64,000 nucleotides of DNA. It comes from Pisolithus tinctorius. Its lineage: Eukaryota; Basidiomycota; Agaricomycetes; Boletales; Pisolithaceae. The position numbers and the translations under genes are program-made. The first letter of the stretch is position 1, and every line of letters starts with the position of its first letter. Positions 21,425 through 32,435 of the stretch are shown one piece after another. Location: contig JANFAH010000029.1 in NCBI GenBank assembly GCA_024663395.1, positions 773,209 to 837,208 of the forward strand. The letters are read 5' to 3'. The notes below the pieces were generated by a model. It worked only from the letters and a program-made list of their open reading frames with translations. It searched no databases and was not told the DNA's origin.

Positions 21425-23580
21425 GTGTCGATGGGCGCTCTTATCGATCAATACGAGTCCGCAGCTCCACGCCACTACACCACCATCTCCCCCCCGTAGC
21501 CGTACACTTACTGCTTTTCGGAAAGCTCCAAGAACCCCGTCTTTGCATTATTCATGGCTCCTGGTTTTTTTTGGCGGATTGCGGCGTTTTCGGGAACCAG
21601 GTTCTCGGGTGCGGAGCGACCACGCAGTGATTCCACAAGCTCCCGCTTCCACAGCGGACACCCAGCCAAGTACGTCTTAAGCTTTACAAGATGAAGATGG
21701 TCGCGCTCTTGGGTTGACTGAAGTTACTGTCGATGTTCTAGATGTCTGCATCGCTGCGCTGATTGAAGCGATTCATCCACCTAGCACGTATGCGGATGTT
21801 CCTGCTCCCGACGCCATTCAAGGTGGCCGCACATCCTCTTTTCACGTCCCTTCACACGTTCGCTGAAGCTTCTTGCCCAGATTCTGTGCCAAACAGTACA
21901 GGCACTCCTCCTGTGTGGACTGACGATCAAACTACGAGTTCATGTTCTCTCACCGGACGCGCTCGCGAAATACTCACGGGCGAGTGTTGTACTTATGATG
22001 AGAGAAGTCTAACATTAGTAACCAGAGTTATGCTCGTCCCAGCCTGACTATCGACTAGAGGATCCTGCTGAAGCTAATCAACCAGGTAGGATCCCAGTAA
22101 TTCATGCATCCACTTCTTGCACTGACGGAAGCTACTGTCTAGATGTTCCTCCAGGCAGTGAAGACGTATCCATTGCGACGTCGATTAAGACTCTTCACCC
22201 ACTTTCACCCTCTACCTGTAACAATGCAGACAGTTCCATTTCTGACAGTACTCGAGGTAGTCGCACATGCTCTCCTATCCGCTTTGAGATGTGTCTACTG
22301 ATGCTACTTGCCCAGGTTCTCTGCAGAGCTCTACAGACATTCCTGTGCTGACTGCGGTCCAAGCTGTGGGTCCACACTCCACACAAGGTAATGTTGATAC
22401 TCCTATTCCTGCATGCACTGGGAAAATATCCTCGGGTACGTGTTTTGTTTGTAATGAGTGGAACAAGTCTAACATGAACAACAAGTGTCGCCCTCTTCGC
22501 AGCCTGTCTACTGCCTAGATCCTGCGAAGGCTAAAGAATATGTTGAGCACATTTGTCATTTTCGCATTCTTGTTGTGGGCAGGGCAAATGCAGGTAAAAC
22601 AACAATTTTGCAGAGGGTTTGTAACATGGTGGATCAACCAGAAATCTTCAATGGAAAAGGGGAAAAGGTATGCATGAGGTGCTGTACTTGCTTCAGATTG
22701 ACAATATCTTGGGCTATATTCAGGTGGATGCTGGTGTTGTGCAAGCCTCATTAACAGTGAGATTGGCTCTTGATTGTTATATAATGTGCTGTTGGAGCTG
22801 TTAAACCTTTCCAGCATGGCTACCATGACATTGAGGATGAGCTGGTCTTTCAAAGTAACCCATGCTTTGTATTCCATGACTCATGTGGGTTTGAAGCTGC
22901 AAATGCAGTGCAGTTTGACAAGATGAAGAAATTTGTAATGGATCATGCCAAAGCACTCAAACTAGATGAGAGAATACATGCCATTTGGTAAGGACATATG
23001 ACTGGCAGTGTGAATGTGCAGAAGTGATTCTGGTGAATGATCAAGGTTTTGTATTCCATGGACTGACAATGAGAGGATGGTCACAGCTAGTGAAATGAAG
23101 TTTTTTGATGAATGTGATACAGGGCATGGTGAGTGGGTTACATATTTTATGGTTGATGTTTTAAATTTTGGATTTCCAAAGTTCCTGTGATTGTGCTGTT
23201 GACAAAGACAGATGCCTTGGAGCTTGAGGCACTGGAGGAGCTGGAGGGCCAAGGGTCAAGTGTGGATGATGCAGAAAGGGTTGCAGATGTGCAAAGAGAA
23301 ATTCTGGACCCCCATACCACAAAGCTCAAGGGTTGGTTGAACAAGTGAAGGTTTCCACCTCATGACTATCTGTCACTTGGTGATAAGTACTGTATATTAT
23401 CAGTAGGTTGGCAAACTTGGTGAGAAATCATTCCAGGAATGGAAAAAGGGGATGCAGATTGTGCACCCTGACTGACATGCACAGCAAATGTTTTGAATGG
23501 AGAAGGGCTGCAACAGCTTCTTATATCAACGTGGCAGTCCAACCTGGGATTATGTGTTGAATTTGCTATAGTGAAGTAAG
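21425..23580 (+). repeat. left arm of a large inverted duplication (GTPase locus)
   Basis: This stretch is related in inverted orientation to about 28030-29870. Matching words include TACACTTACTGCT and TTCCACAAGCTCCCGCT in the upstream part, the whole Walker-A exon and the later GTPase exons. The arms are about 2 kb long and are separated by the minisatellite at about 24980-27830. Identity by eye is moderate to high, higher in the coding exons. Confidence 0.78.
22485..23580 (+). pseudogene. P-loop GTPase, left copy, probably decayed
   Basis: The exon at 22485-22668 encodes the nucleotide-binding loop GRANAGKTT (G1), followed by exons with HDSCGFE (DxxG, G3) near 22880 and LLTKTD (G4) near 23205. 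The order and spacing match the fungal family of GTP-binding proteins abundant in Agaricomycetes, whose role is unknown. Compared with the right copy, this one has a TGA after LNK near 23346 where the right copy reads on (LKEKRFPP). The exon near 23040 begins differently, and the 3' part (about 23480-23580) has frame changes. I therefore call it a pseudogene, although alternative splicing cannot be ruled out. Confidence 0.7.
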
Positions 23581-23599
23581 TTATGTATATTTATCACAA

Positions 23600-24420
23600 T
23601 GACTGTTGATGCAGAACAGCCTGAGATACATCAATGACAATTCACACATGGCAAACATCACAACAGTTTTTAAAAGTCCTTCACTGTATATGATCTTTGG
23701 GGACAGATATATGTACGTGCATGGTACAATACCAGGGTCACATAGACACAGTGTGTATACTGAGTCAGGAATGCAGCTATACATGGCTAAGTCCCTTCAA
23801 TAGCAGACCAGGCAAGAAACAAAAACACAAGAGAATAACAAAAGGAAAGGAACCAGTTGTTGTCCTTGACCCAAACCCTATCACTCTAAGCCTTCATGGT
23901 TTTTGGCTCTTTTCCCTTCCTCCAGAAATACAAAATGCCAATATTATAGGTGAAGCATTTCCCTTCCCTACACCAAAAATGACACATGCACCAGTATCCA
24001 AGAAATTAAATATTCAATCTGCCATGCTGAAAGGAAATTGATGGGTTTGCAGCAGTTTCAGTCAGATACATGAAAAATAATCTGATTTTCCATTTACCTT
24101 TTGCTATTTCAAGATCATCTTTGCTGGATCAAATACAAAGTAAGATTTTCATACTGTGGAAGGAATAGCAGCTTACACATCTGATTCTTCCTTGCAACAT
24201 CTACAAGAATGGGACATAAATTCTCCACATCTTCACCATGCTCCTGAAATGCTGCCTCAATGAGTTGGTGAACATTAGCTTGCACCCCTGATATTTGATA
24301 GGCTCTGACAGCCATTGCCAGGTCCTCCTCCAAATGTCTTGTCCCATTCTTCCCCTGAAACAAGAAGTGTAGATATTCAAATACCAGTAGGCAACCTGCA
24401 ATCATGACTTAGATGATTCA
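23600..24420. other. coding-like frames, unassigned
   Basis: A plus-strand frame at 23697-24041 (114 codons, Lys-rich then Pro/Phe-rich) and a minus-strand frame at 24115-24405 (96 codons, including AMAVRAYQISGVQANVHQLI and LCPILVDVARKNQ) look more protein-like than chance. I do not recognise either. Both lie just left of the minisatellite and outside the inverted duplication. Confidence 0.3.
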
Positions 24421-24979
24421 AACAATGAGAAGGTGTGTTTACCAATGCCATGTTCTACAACAAATTTCATTGAAGATGTCATTGAAGCAGACAACATAGG
24501 CATCTCTTTGAAGGATAGCATTGGAGGATCAATCCAAGGCTAAAACATGTCAAATAATGTCATCTGCCTATGGTTGAAGAATCAAAGTAGATGAGAGACC
24601 TACAACCTGATGAATATATCAGGGGCCCATGGGAACCCATGTGTGTGAGAAAACAGTGCCACAAACCAACTATGTATGTGTTAGTAATCACTCCTGCTGA
24701 ATTCAGAGGGAAAGGGAAACCCATACATTCTGCATAGAAAATGTTGAAGGTTGTCAATAAGATAGAAGATAGATGGTGACTGACAGTCTGGGGAATACAC
24801 AAAGGCATAAGGCACAAAATGATATTCCATGGAAATTTGCACCTACATCCTGAAAAACCATGTTAAACCAAAGTCTGCTATAATGCATGGATTGAGCTCA
24901 CCAACTATTCAAGGATAAGAGCCTGGTTATCATGTATACTGCATAAAACTCACTGTCTAATGCCCAAAGTGAACAGGGT

Positions 24980-27830
24980 CACAAGGACACCAACAAAGGG
25001 CAGTGAACATGGTCAGCAAGCATCCTCCATCCCTTGCCATGACTCCACTCACTTCCTATGAACTCACAAACAATATGGTGGGACCAAAATGGTCAGCAAG
25101 CATCCACAACCATTGACATGACTCCACTCACAAACTACAAAACCAAATGCACAGGGTGGTAGGAAACATGGTCAGTATGCATTGACACCACCACTCATGA
25201 TTCCACCCACATCCTATGAATGCACATACAGCAGGGGGGGAAATCATGGTCAGCATGCATCCACCCCTACTTGCCATGACTCCACTCACTTCCTATGAAC
25301 CCACAAACAATATGGTGGGACCAAAATGGTCAGCAAGCATCCACAACCATTGACATGACTCCACTCACAAGCTACAAAACCAAATGCACAGGGTGGTAGG
25401 AAACATGGTCAGTATGCATTGACACCACCACCCATGATTCCACCCACATCCTATGAACCCACATCCAGCAGGGGGGGGAAATCATGGTCAGTATGCATCC
25501 ACCCCTACATGCCATGACTCCACTCACTTCCTATGAACCCCAGTGCAACAGGGTAGTAGAAATAATGGTCAGCATACATCCTCCACTACCTGCTAGGACT
25601 CCACCCACAGCCTATGAATCCAAGTGCAACAGGGTGGCAGCAAGCATGGTCAGCAGCATCAACCACTTTCCATAACTTGACTCACAGCCTGTAAACCCAC
25701 ATCCAGCAGAGTGATATCAATCATGGTCAGCACACACTATCCACCAGCTGCCATGACTCCACTCACTTCCTATGAACCCAAGTGCAACAGGGTGGCAGAA
25801 AACATGATCAACATGCATTCATAATCACCTGCCATGATTCCACTCACATGCTATGAACCCACATGCAACAGGGAAGCAGCAATGACAGTCAGCATGCATC
25901 CTCCACTACCTGCCATGACACCACTCACTTCCTGTGACCCCAAGTGCAACATTGTGGCAACAATCATGGTCAGAATACATCCTCCTTCACCAGCCATGAC
26001 TCAACTCACTGTCTATGAGCCAAAGTGCAATGGGATGGCAGCAAACATGGTCAGTATGCATCCACCATCACCTGTCATGATTCCACTCACTGGCTATGAA
26101 CCCACATGCAACAGGGCAGCAGCAACCATGTTCAGCATGTATCCACTGCCATTGACATGACTCCACTCACAACCTGTGAACCCCAATGCAACAGGGTGGA
26201 CATGATCAGTGCATCTGTCACTACCAGGCATTGTTCCACTCACAACCTATGAGCCCAAGTGCAACAGGGTGACAGCAAACATGGTCAGCATGCATCCACC
26301 ACCACCTACCATAACTCCACTCACAACCTATGAGCCCAATTGCAACAGGGTGGCAGTAAACAAGGTCAGTCAGCATGCATCCACTACTACCTGTCACAGC
26401 TCCACTCACCCACTATGCATCCCAGTACAATGGGATAGCAGCAATCATGATCAGCACACATACACCAGGGACTACCACCATTTTCCATAACTCCACTCAC
26501 TGGCTATGAACCCACATGCAACACAATTTCAGAAAATGGCCAGCATACATCCACCACCATTGACATGACTCTCGACTCACAACCTATTGATCCAAGTGCA
26601 ATAGAGTGGCAGAAAACATGGTAAGCATGTATCCTCCTCCACCTGGCATGTTTCCACTCACAACCTATGAACCCAAGTGCAACAGGGCAGCAAACAAAAT
26701 GGTCAGCAGTAATCCACCATCACCAGCCATCCACTTACAACCTATGAACCCAAGCACAACAAAGTGGCAAAAGAAAAGGTCAGCATGCATCCTCCACCAT
26801 CTGCTATGACTCCACTCACCCACTATGAAGCCACCAAGTGTGACAGGGTGACAGCAAATATGGTTAGCATGCATCCTCCACTACCTGCCATGACTCCACT
26901 CACATCCTAATGCCCAAGTATAACAGTGTGACAACAATCATGATCAGGTTACATCCACCACCACTTTCCATGACTCCACTCACATCCTATGAAGCATATG
27001 CAACAGGGTGGCAGAAAACATCATCAGTATGCATCCAATATCACCTGCCATGACTCCACTCACTGACTATGAACCCACAAGCAACAGGGTGGCAAAAATC
27101 ATGGTCACACACATCCACACCATTGACATGATTCCACTCACAAGCTATGAATCCATGTGCAACAGTGGGCAGCACTCATGGTCAGCATGTATCCACACCA
27201 CCATTGATATGACTCCACTCACATCCTATGAATCCAAGTATAATAAGGATGGCAGCACAGTTGATCAGTATGCATCCACCACTCCCTGGCATGGCCCCAC
27301 TCACAAGCTATGAAACCAAGTGCAACAGTGTGGCAGAAAACATAGTCAGCATGCATATACACCACCACCCATGACTCCACTCACATCCTATGCACCCAAG
27401 TGCAACAGTGGCAGCAATCATAGTCATCATCATTGCATCCACCACTAGCTGCCATGATTCCACTCACATCCTATGCACCCAAGTGCAACAGGGTGGCAGT
27501 AATTATGGTTAGCATGCATTCACCACTACCTGCCATGACTCCACTCACATGCTACAAACCCAAGTAGGTGGGAGCAACATGATCAACACCATTGCATCCA
27601 CCACCACCTGCCATGGCTCCACTCACATCCTATCAACCCAATTGTAGCAGAGTGGCAGTAAACATTGTCAGAATCATTGCATCCACCACCACCTGCCATG
27701 GTTTCACTCACATGCTATGAACCCAAGCACAATAGGTGGCAGCAAATACAGTCAGTGTGCTTCCTCCACTTGCCATGACTCTACTCACTCCCTATGCACC
27801 CAAGTCCAACAGCAAGGCAGCAATTACATC
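24980..27830. repeat. minisatellite, about 81-bp unit, about 35 copies
   Basis: A degenerate tandem array. The unit contains, in order, CATCCACCACCACCTGCCAT, GACTCCACTCAC, CCTATGAACCCAAGTGCAAC, AGGGTGGCAG and CATGGTCAGCATG. The unit is near 81 bp, a multiple of three, so long stretches stay open and would read as a 27-residue repeat (M-V-S-M-H-P-P through N-R-V-A-A-N). A higher-order repeat of about 237 bp (three units) is visible at 25051 versus 25288. No start, splice or flanking domain suggests a real protein. The array sits in the loop between the two inverted GTPase copies. Confidence 0.9.
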
Positions 27831-28029
27831 AAGTTTGAATTAGCACCAAATTTCACAAATTAGTGAGCATCTCCCATATAACACATATTTTCCTTACATA
27901 TGGAAACCACTGTGAGAGCATGACTGACAGTGTTGTAGGATCAATCATCTCTGTCTTCCAGTTCATGTATTTTTTCAATGTCCTTGTACCTGTCAGTACA
28001 ACTCTGATGTTAAGCATCTCACTTACTTC

Positions 28030-29118
28030 AGAATAGCCAATTCAATGCACAGTTCTAGGTTGGACTGCTGTGTTGATATGAGGAGCTGTTGCAGCCCTTC
28101 TTCACTCAAAGCATTTGCTGTACATGTCAGTAGGGGTGCACAATCTGCATCCTGTTGTTCCATTCCTGTGGTGATTTCTCACCAAGTTAGCCAACCTATA
28201 CATAATATGTGCAGTACTTACCACCAAGTGACAGATAGTCATGGGGTGGAAACCTTTTCTCTTTCAACCAATCCTTGAGCTTTGCAGTATGGTTGTTCAG
28301 AATCTTTTTTTCCATATCTGCAACCCTCCCTGCATCATCCACACTCAACCCTTGGTCCTGAAGCTCCTCTATGGCCTCAAGCTCCAAGATATCTGCCTTT
28401 GTCAACAGCACGATCACAGGAACTGTGGAAATGCCAAAACTTATAACATCAACCATGAAGTATGTGCATACATAGTACATACCATGCCCAGTATCACACT
28501 CATTAAAAAACTTTGCTTCGCCTGCTGTGACCATCCTGTGGCTGTCAGTCATTGGAATGCAATACCTATACCGATCATCACAATCATGTCAGTACACTAG
28601 CGGTGTCAGTCATCACGTCCTCACCAAATGGCATGTATTCTCTCATCTAGTTGGCGAGTATTGGCACGATCCATTACGAACTTCTTCATCTTGTCAAACT
28701 GCACTCCACTTCCAGCTTCAAACCCACATGAGTCATGAAATACGAAGCCTGGATTACTTTGAAAGATCAGCTCATCCTCAATGTTGTGGTAGCCCCGCTG
28801 GGTACGGTCAATAGTACGTTACACAACATTCAGGAGACAACCTTACCGCTAATGAACCCTGCACCAGAGCGACGTCCACCTGAATATAGAACAACGTATC
28901 AACAATCTGAAGCAAGTACGGTGCATCATTCATACCTTCTCTCCTTTTCCATTAAAGATTTCTGGTTGTTCCGTCGTGTTACAAACCCTCTGCAAGATTG
29001 TCGTTTTACCTGCATTTGCCCTGCCCATGACCAGAATGCGAAAACGACGAATGCGCTCAACATGCTCTTTAGCTTTGGTAGGATCTAGGCTGTGGATAGG
29101 CTGTGGAGAGGGTAACAC
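28030..29118 (-). CDS. P-loop GTPase (fungal G-domain family), right copy
   Basis: Exons on the minus strand read without stops. 29118-28936 carries GRANAGKTT (Walker A/G1). A short exon (VDVALVQGSLA) follows, then RGYHNIEDELIFQSNP with HDSCGFEAGS (G3 DxxG) at about 28740. Next come YCIPMTDSHRM and FFNECDTGH, then VPVIVLLTKAD (G4, TKxD) at about 28425, and LKDWLKEKRFPPHDYLSLGG. The last exon has LISTQQSNLELCIE near 28065. All joins are GT-AG with 45-75-bp introns. Upstream frames to about 29526 may encode a disordered Ser/Pro-rich N-terminus. These GTP-binding proteins are expanded in mushrooms; their function is not known. This copy looks intact, unlike its inverted partner. Confidence 0.78.
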
Positions 29119-29870
29119 TTGTCATTCATGTTAGACTTATCCCACTTGTCTCAAACAAAGCACGCACCCGAAAGTACTTCCCCAGTACATGCAGGAACAA
29201 GACCTTGTGTAGAATGCGGAGAAGAGGGTAACACTTGTTATTCATGTTAGACTCGTCCACTCGTCACAAACAAAACACGAACCCGAGGGTACTTCTTCAA
29301 CGCGTGCAGGAGCAGGAGTATCTATATCATGTTGTGCAGAATGCAAACCCATAGCTTGAACCTCAGTCGGTACAGAAATTCCCGTACTACTTGGCAGAGA
29401 ACCAGGGCAAGCAAGTTCAGAAGATAACAAAGAGCCCGTACGACCGCCTTGGGTAGGGGCAAACACGGAACCATCCGTGTAGGCAGGGCTAGGGAGAAAG
29501 AGTGGGCGAAAGATTTCTACCGGCACGACAGTGCAAACATCTGCATCGTCTGGAGCTAGATGTCGACAATAACTTCAGTCAACACGAGAATGCGATTATC
29601 TGCATTGCTTGGGGGCATACCTGGTTGAGCGGTTTCAGTGGGAGCGGGAGCTTGTGGAACTCTTGCATCGTTCCTCCGGGTCCAAAAAGGCGGCCACTGT
29701 AAACGCCATAATCCGCTGAAACATCCAGGAGCCATGACGAACAAAAGGTGAAGTTCTTGGAATTCTCTGAAGAGCAGTAAGTGTATGGTTGCGGGGGGTG
29801 GAGGTTGTCAAATGGAAAGGGCGTACAACGGCAGACTCGTATCGGTCGATACGACGAGTGCCTGGCAACA
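28030..29870 (-). repeat. right arm of the inverted duplication
   Basis: The inverted counterpart of 21425-23580. Homology starts near 29870, where CGACCGATACGAGTCTGCCG on the minus strand resembles 21445 onward, and continues through the upstream region into the GTPase exons. Confidence 0.75.
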
Positions 29871-29984
29871 GACTGAGAGCCATGTCGCACACTGTTCGCA
29901 CGGATCAGTTGGTATAGTCACTATAGTTGCACTCCTGATACTGCCATACGCGTCCCGCCATCAGGTGCTGTTGAGTAGACCCAC

Positions 29985-30095
29985 TATGAGTGTCTCCGAG
30001 TATGAAGTGGTGGTAGGCGGCGCGAGTTCCATGGAGCCCTACATTCTCGTGTTTATGCCGCTGTCTGCAAGACATCGTTGTCATGCAGCAGTGGT
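29985..30095 (-). pseudogene. fragment of the Ctr copper transporter (second copy)
   Basis: This resembles 16685-16800, the first exon of the Ctr gene. Shared words include GTGTC(T/C)CCGAGTATGAAGTGG-like and TGTCTGCAAGACAT. Only part of the exon remains and it has frame changes. It shows that the second copy of the duplication included the divergent partner as well as the reductase. Confidence 0.65.
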
Positions 30096-30149
30096 TCCCT
30101 CCTACTTATGTAATCTGATGGGAGTTCAGCGATAACCCAGCGCCCTCCA

Positions 30150-32100
30150 AATGTACAAATGAACCTACTATCGTTGAAGAATAACTCACTACTCCCCCGC
30201 ACATCTCATATGACGTGGACCCAGCTCAGATTCACGACCATCTGGTGCACTGCTCTCGGAATGGCTATCGTAGCCTCCCTCCCAATGCTCGTTCGTCCTT
30301 GGAAGAATGGTCGTTCTCTACAGGGCTTCCTTGGCATCTCGTAAGGACTCCGTAAGGGTGAGTTCGCTGTCGCGGATTGCGAGGATAAACCTCCTCGGTC
30401 GACGCGAGGCGCCCTAGCAGTCTGGCGCTCTATCGCGTCTGTTCGACACCGGACGTTACCATTAAGCATCTTACCGAGTAAATCTACCCTTTCTGCTTTC
30501 TAGTCGATATTGATTATACGGTTCTGGCTGCTATCATTCTTGCGTATCTCGTCGTCGTTTACGTCTGCATCATCAAAGATGCACCTCTCATATCCAACCC
30601 CAATCGAGCCGGTAAAATCCACTTTCGACCTGAATCGCAACGATAAATTCCATCTTGTCGCTCCTTCTCGGCCCAGGAAACGGACACAAGAAACCAAACC
30701 ATGTACACCGCATATCCGGGAGGATAATGTTCCCTACGGACTTCTCGGTCCGCAGGACTTCGGAAACGTCCGGCTTTTCTGTGCTCAGAATCCAGAATCA
30801 TCATCTTGACTTTCCTTCGCTTAGTTTGAAGGTTTTCCTACCAGGCTGTCTTCGTAGCTCAGTGAGCTCCAGCTCTGCACCCGACGTGTGATAAACGCCC
30901 GTCTTTAAACCAGACACGCCCACGCAGCATTTGATATCTGTGGCCTTTCTCGCTACCGTTTGTTACCATACGCTATATGCGGAACCATGGATACTCCCTG
31001 CCTTCGCTTTCCTTGGGACAGACGCTTTGTTGCGGTTTTTTGCGCTACCGCATTAAGGATGCCAAACTTAGCACTCCGGATCAACTGATGACGTTCGTAA
31101 GTGCGTGCACTGCATGCATATATGCGTATACCGCTGACTCGGCTTCCCATGAGAAGTCCACATCCAAAATTGCAATGACGGATGCTTGGCTGGCCAACAC
31201 GTCTAACTCCGTGTCTTGTTCTCCAGTCGCGTCTTCGAAAGCCACCCATTCGTGATTCTCTCTGCTCTCCCTAGCAAGTCCTGCCTCAACGACTCCGGCA
31301 TGATCCTTGCAGCACTCATCAACGGCGATTAGACACGTGAACTCAACACATGCACGTGTAACTAACAAGACCCATCTGTTTGTGTATCAGAGAAGCAAAG
31401 TGGTGGCGAGTAGGGCTGCGTACCCGTATACGTCATGATTGATGGTCTATATGACGGTTCGAGTGTTGACCTTGGACAGTACGAGACGGTGCTGTTGGTT
31501 GCGGGTGGATCAGGAACGACGTTTACGCTCGGGCTTCTGGACGACATCGTCTTTAAATGTATCAAGACTGGCCGTCCTAACGGCGAACGAACAAGAAGGA
31601 TCGAAATTCGCATGGTATATCAGATCGTTTGGTGGGGCTTGCCCCGATTCTCGGATCCGGATCGACCTTCTCTGACTCTGACTCCTCGTGGCATTGTTTT
31701 TTAGGTCACATCTCAGGGTTCGCAGAGATGCTGACGGACATCGCCGACCTCGCTGCAGGAACCTCCCTTGATATCCATTTCTCCATCGTCACATGCTTGT
31801 GTGACCCCGAAGCCGTACCATTCATCCCGAACTGCGACGTCAAACTGGACCGTCCACCTGTATATACACTTCTCTGAAACCACCGGACGTTCGCGACCTT
31901 CTTCTCTCGAATCCGCTGAAGCGGAGGAGGATAAGCCGTTCAGCGCAGTACAGCCGCACGCTGGGGGTGGCGTCGCAGTGTGTGCGAGTGGGCCGGAGAG
32001 TCTGGTCGTTGAAACGAGGAATGCGGTCGCGAGGTTGAGTGTTGGGAACGCTTTGAAGTTGGGTGGGGTTGTCGTGCATGTAGAGAGCTTTGCGCTGTAA
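30150..32100 (+). pseudogene. second copy of the ferric/cupric reductase, decayed
   Basis: Collinear with 17060-19124. The N-terminal exon matches (QIRFTTIWCTALGMAIVASLPMLVR-type), as do the membrane exons near 30570-31090, the ESHPF region near 31240, the NAD(P) loop VLLVAGGSGTTFTLG near 31490 and the C-terminal CASGPESLV near 31990. The middle of the heme domain (parental 17640-17800) is largely missing. Several exons have stops or frame changes, including TAG near 31330 and 31410 and a lost splice site near 31635. It cannot encode a full reductase. It preserves about the same GT-AG intron positions, so it arose by DNA duplication, not retroposition. Confidence 0.88.
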
Positions 32101-32251
32101 ATTGGGACCCAGGTTTGTATGTATGAAGATGTCGCGCGTATGTTTATTTATGTGTAAAGAGGTCTGCACTGTACGCGGGCGGGATGCGAGTTATATGATC
32201 AAGGGAGAGATGGGTGAAGGTACGCAGCCGTCAGTCCCATTCTAAATCTCC

Positions 32252-32261
32252 CACATCGGCG
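32252..32261. repeat. target-site duplication of the KDZ element, left
   Basis: CACATCGGCG occurs here and again at 37350-37359, immediately outside the two ends of the transposon. The equivalent site in the other copy of the duplication, near 20052, is a single CACATCGG. The exact length (9-10 bp) is uncertain by a base. Confidence 0.72.
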
Positions 32262-32310
32262 ACAATATTCGGATTTTGAAACCTCCGGCGAAAAACTCCG
32301 GCGCCTCGTC
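32262..32310 (+). repeat. terminal inverted repeat, left end of KDZ element
   Basis: It begins ACAATATTCGG and includes GAAACCTCCGGCG. Inverted at the other end the sequence is AGAACCTCCGGCG at the same offset. Further CCGGC-rich subterminal words recur in both ends, which may be transposase sites. Confidence 0.68.
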
Positions 32311-32435
32311 CGGGGCTCCTAGCGGTAATTCAATCTGAGTCTTAAATGCTCACTGCTCGAAGAGGCAACATGTTTGTTTTCCCTCCTGTGTCTTCCCACC
32401 CTCCCTCCAGTCGTTGAGGTGTGCTGCCATTTGCG

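Noticed and set aside
25484..27313. Open frames within the minisatellite as protein-coding genes
   Set aside because: They follow from an 81-bp repeat unit and have no start context, splice signals or neighbouring domain.
24980..27830. CRISPR-like repeat array
   Set aside because: The units are contiguous, degenerate and about 81 bp without unique spacers, and the genome is eukaryotic.
30159..32100. Functional second ferric reductase
   Set aside because: Part of the heme domain is missing and several exons contain stops or lost splice sites.
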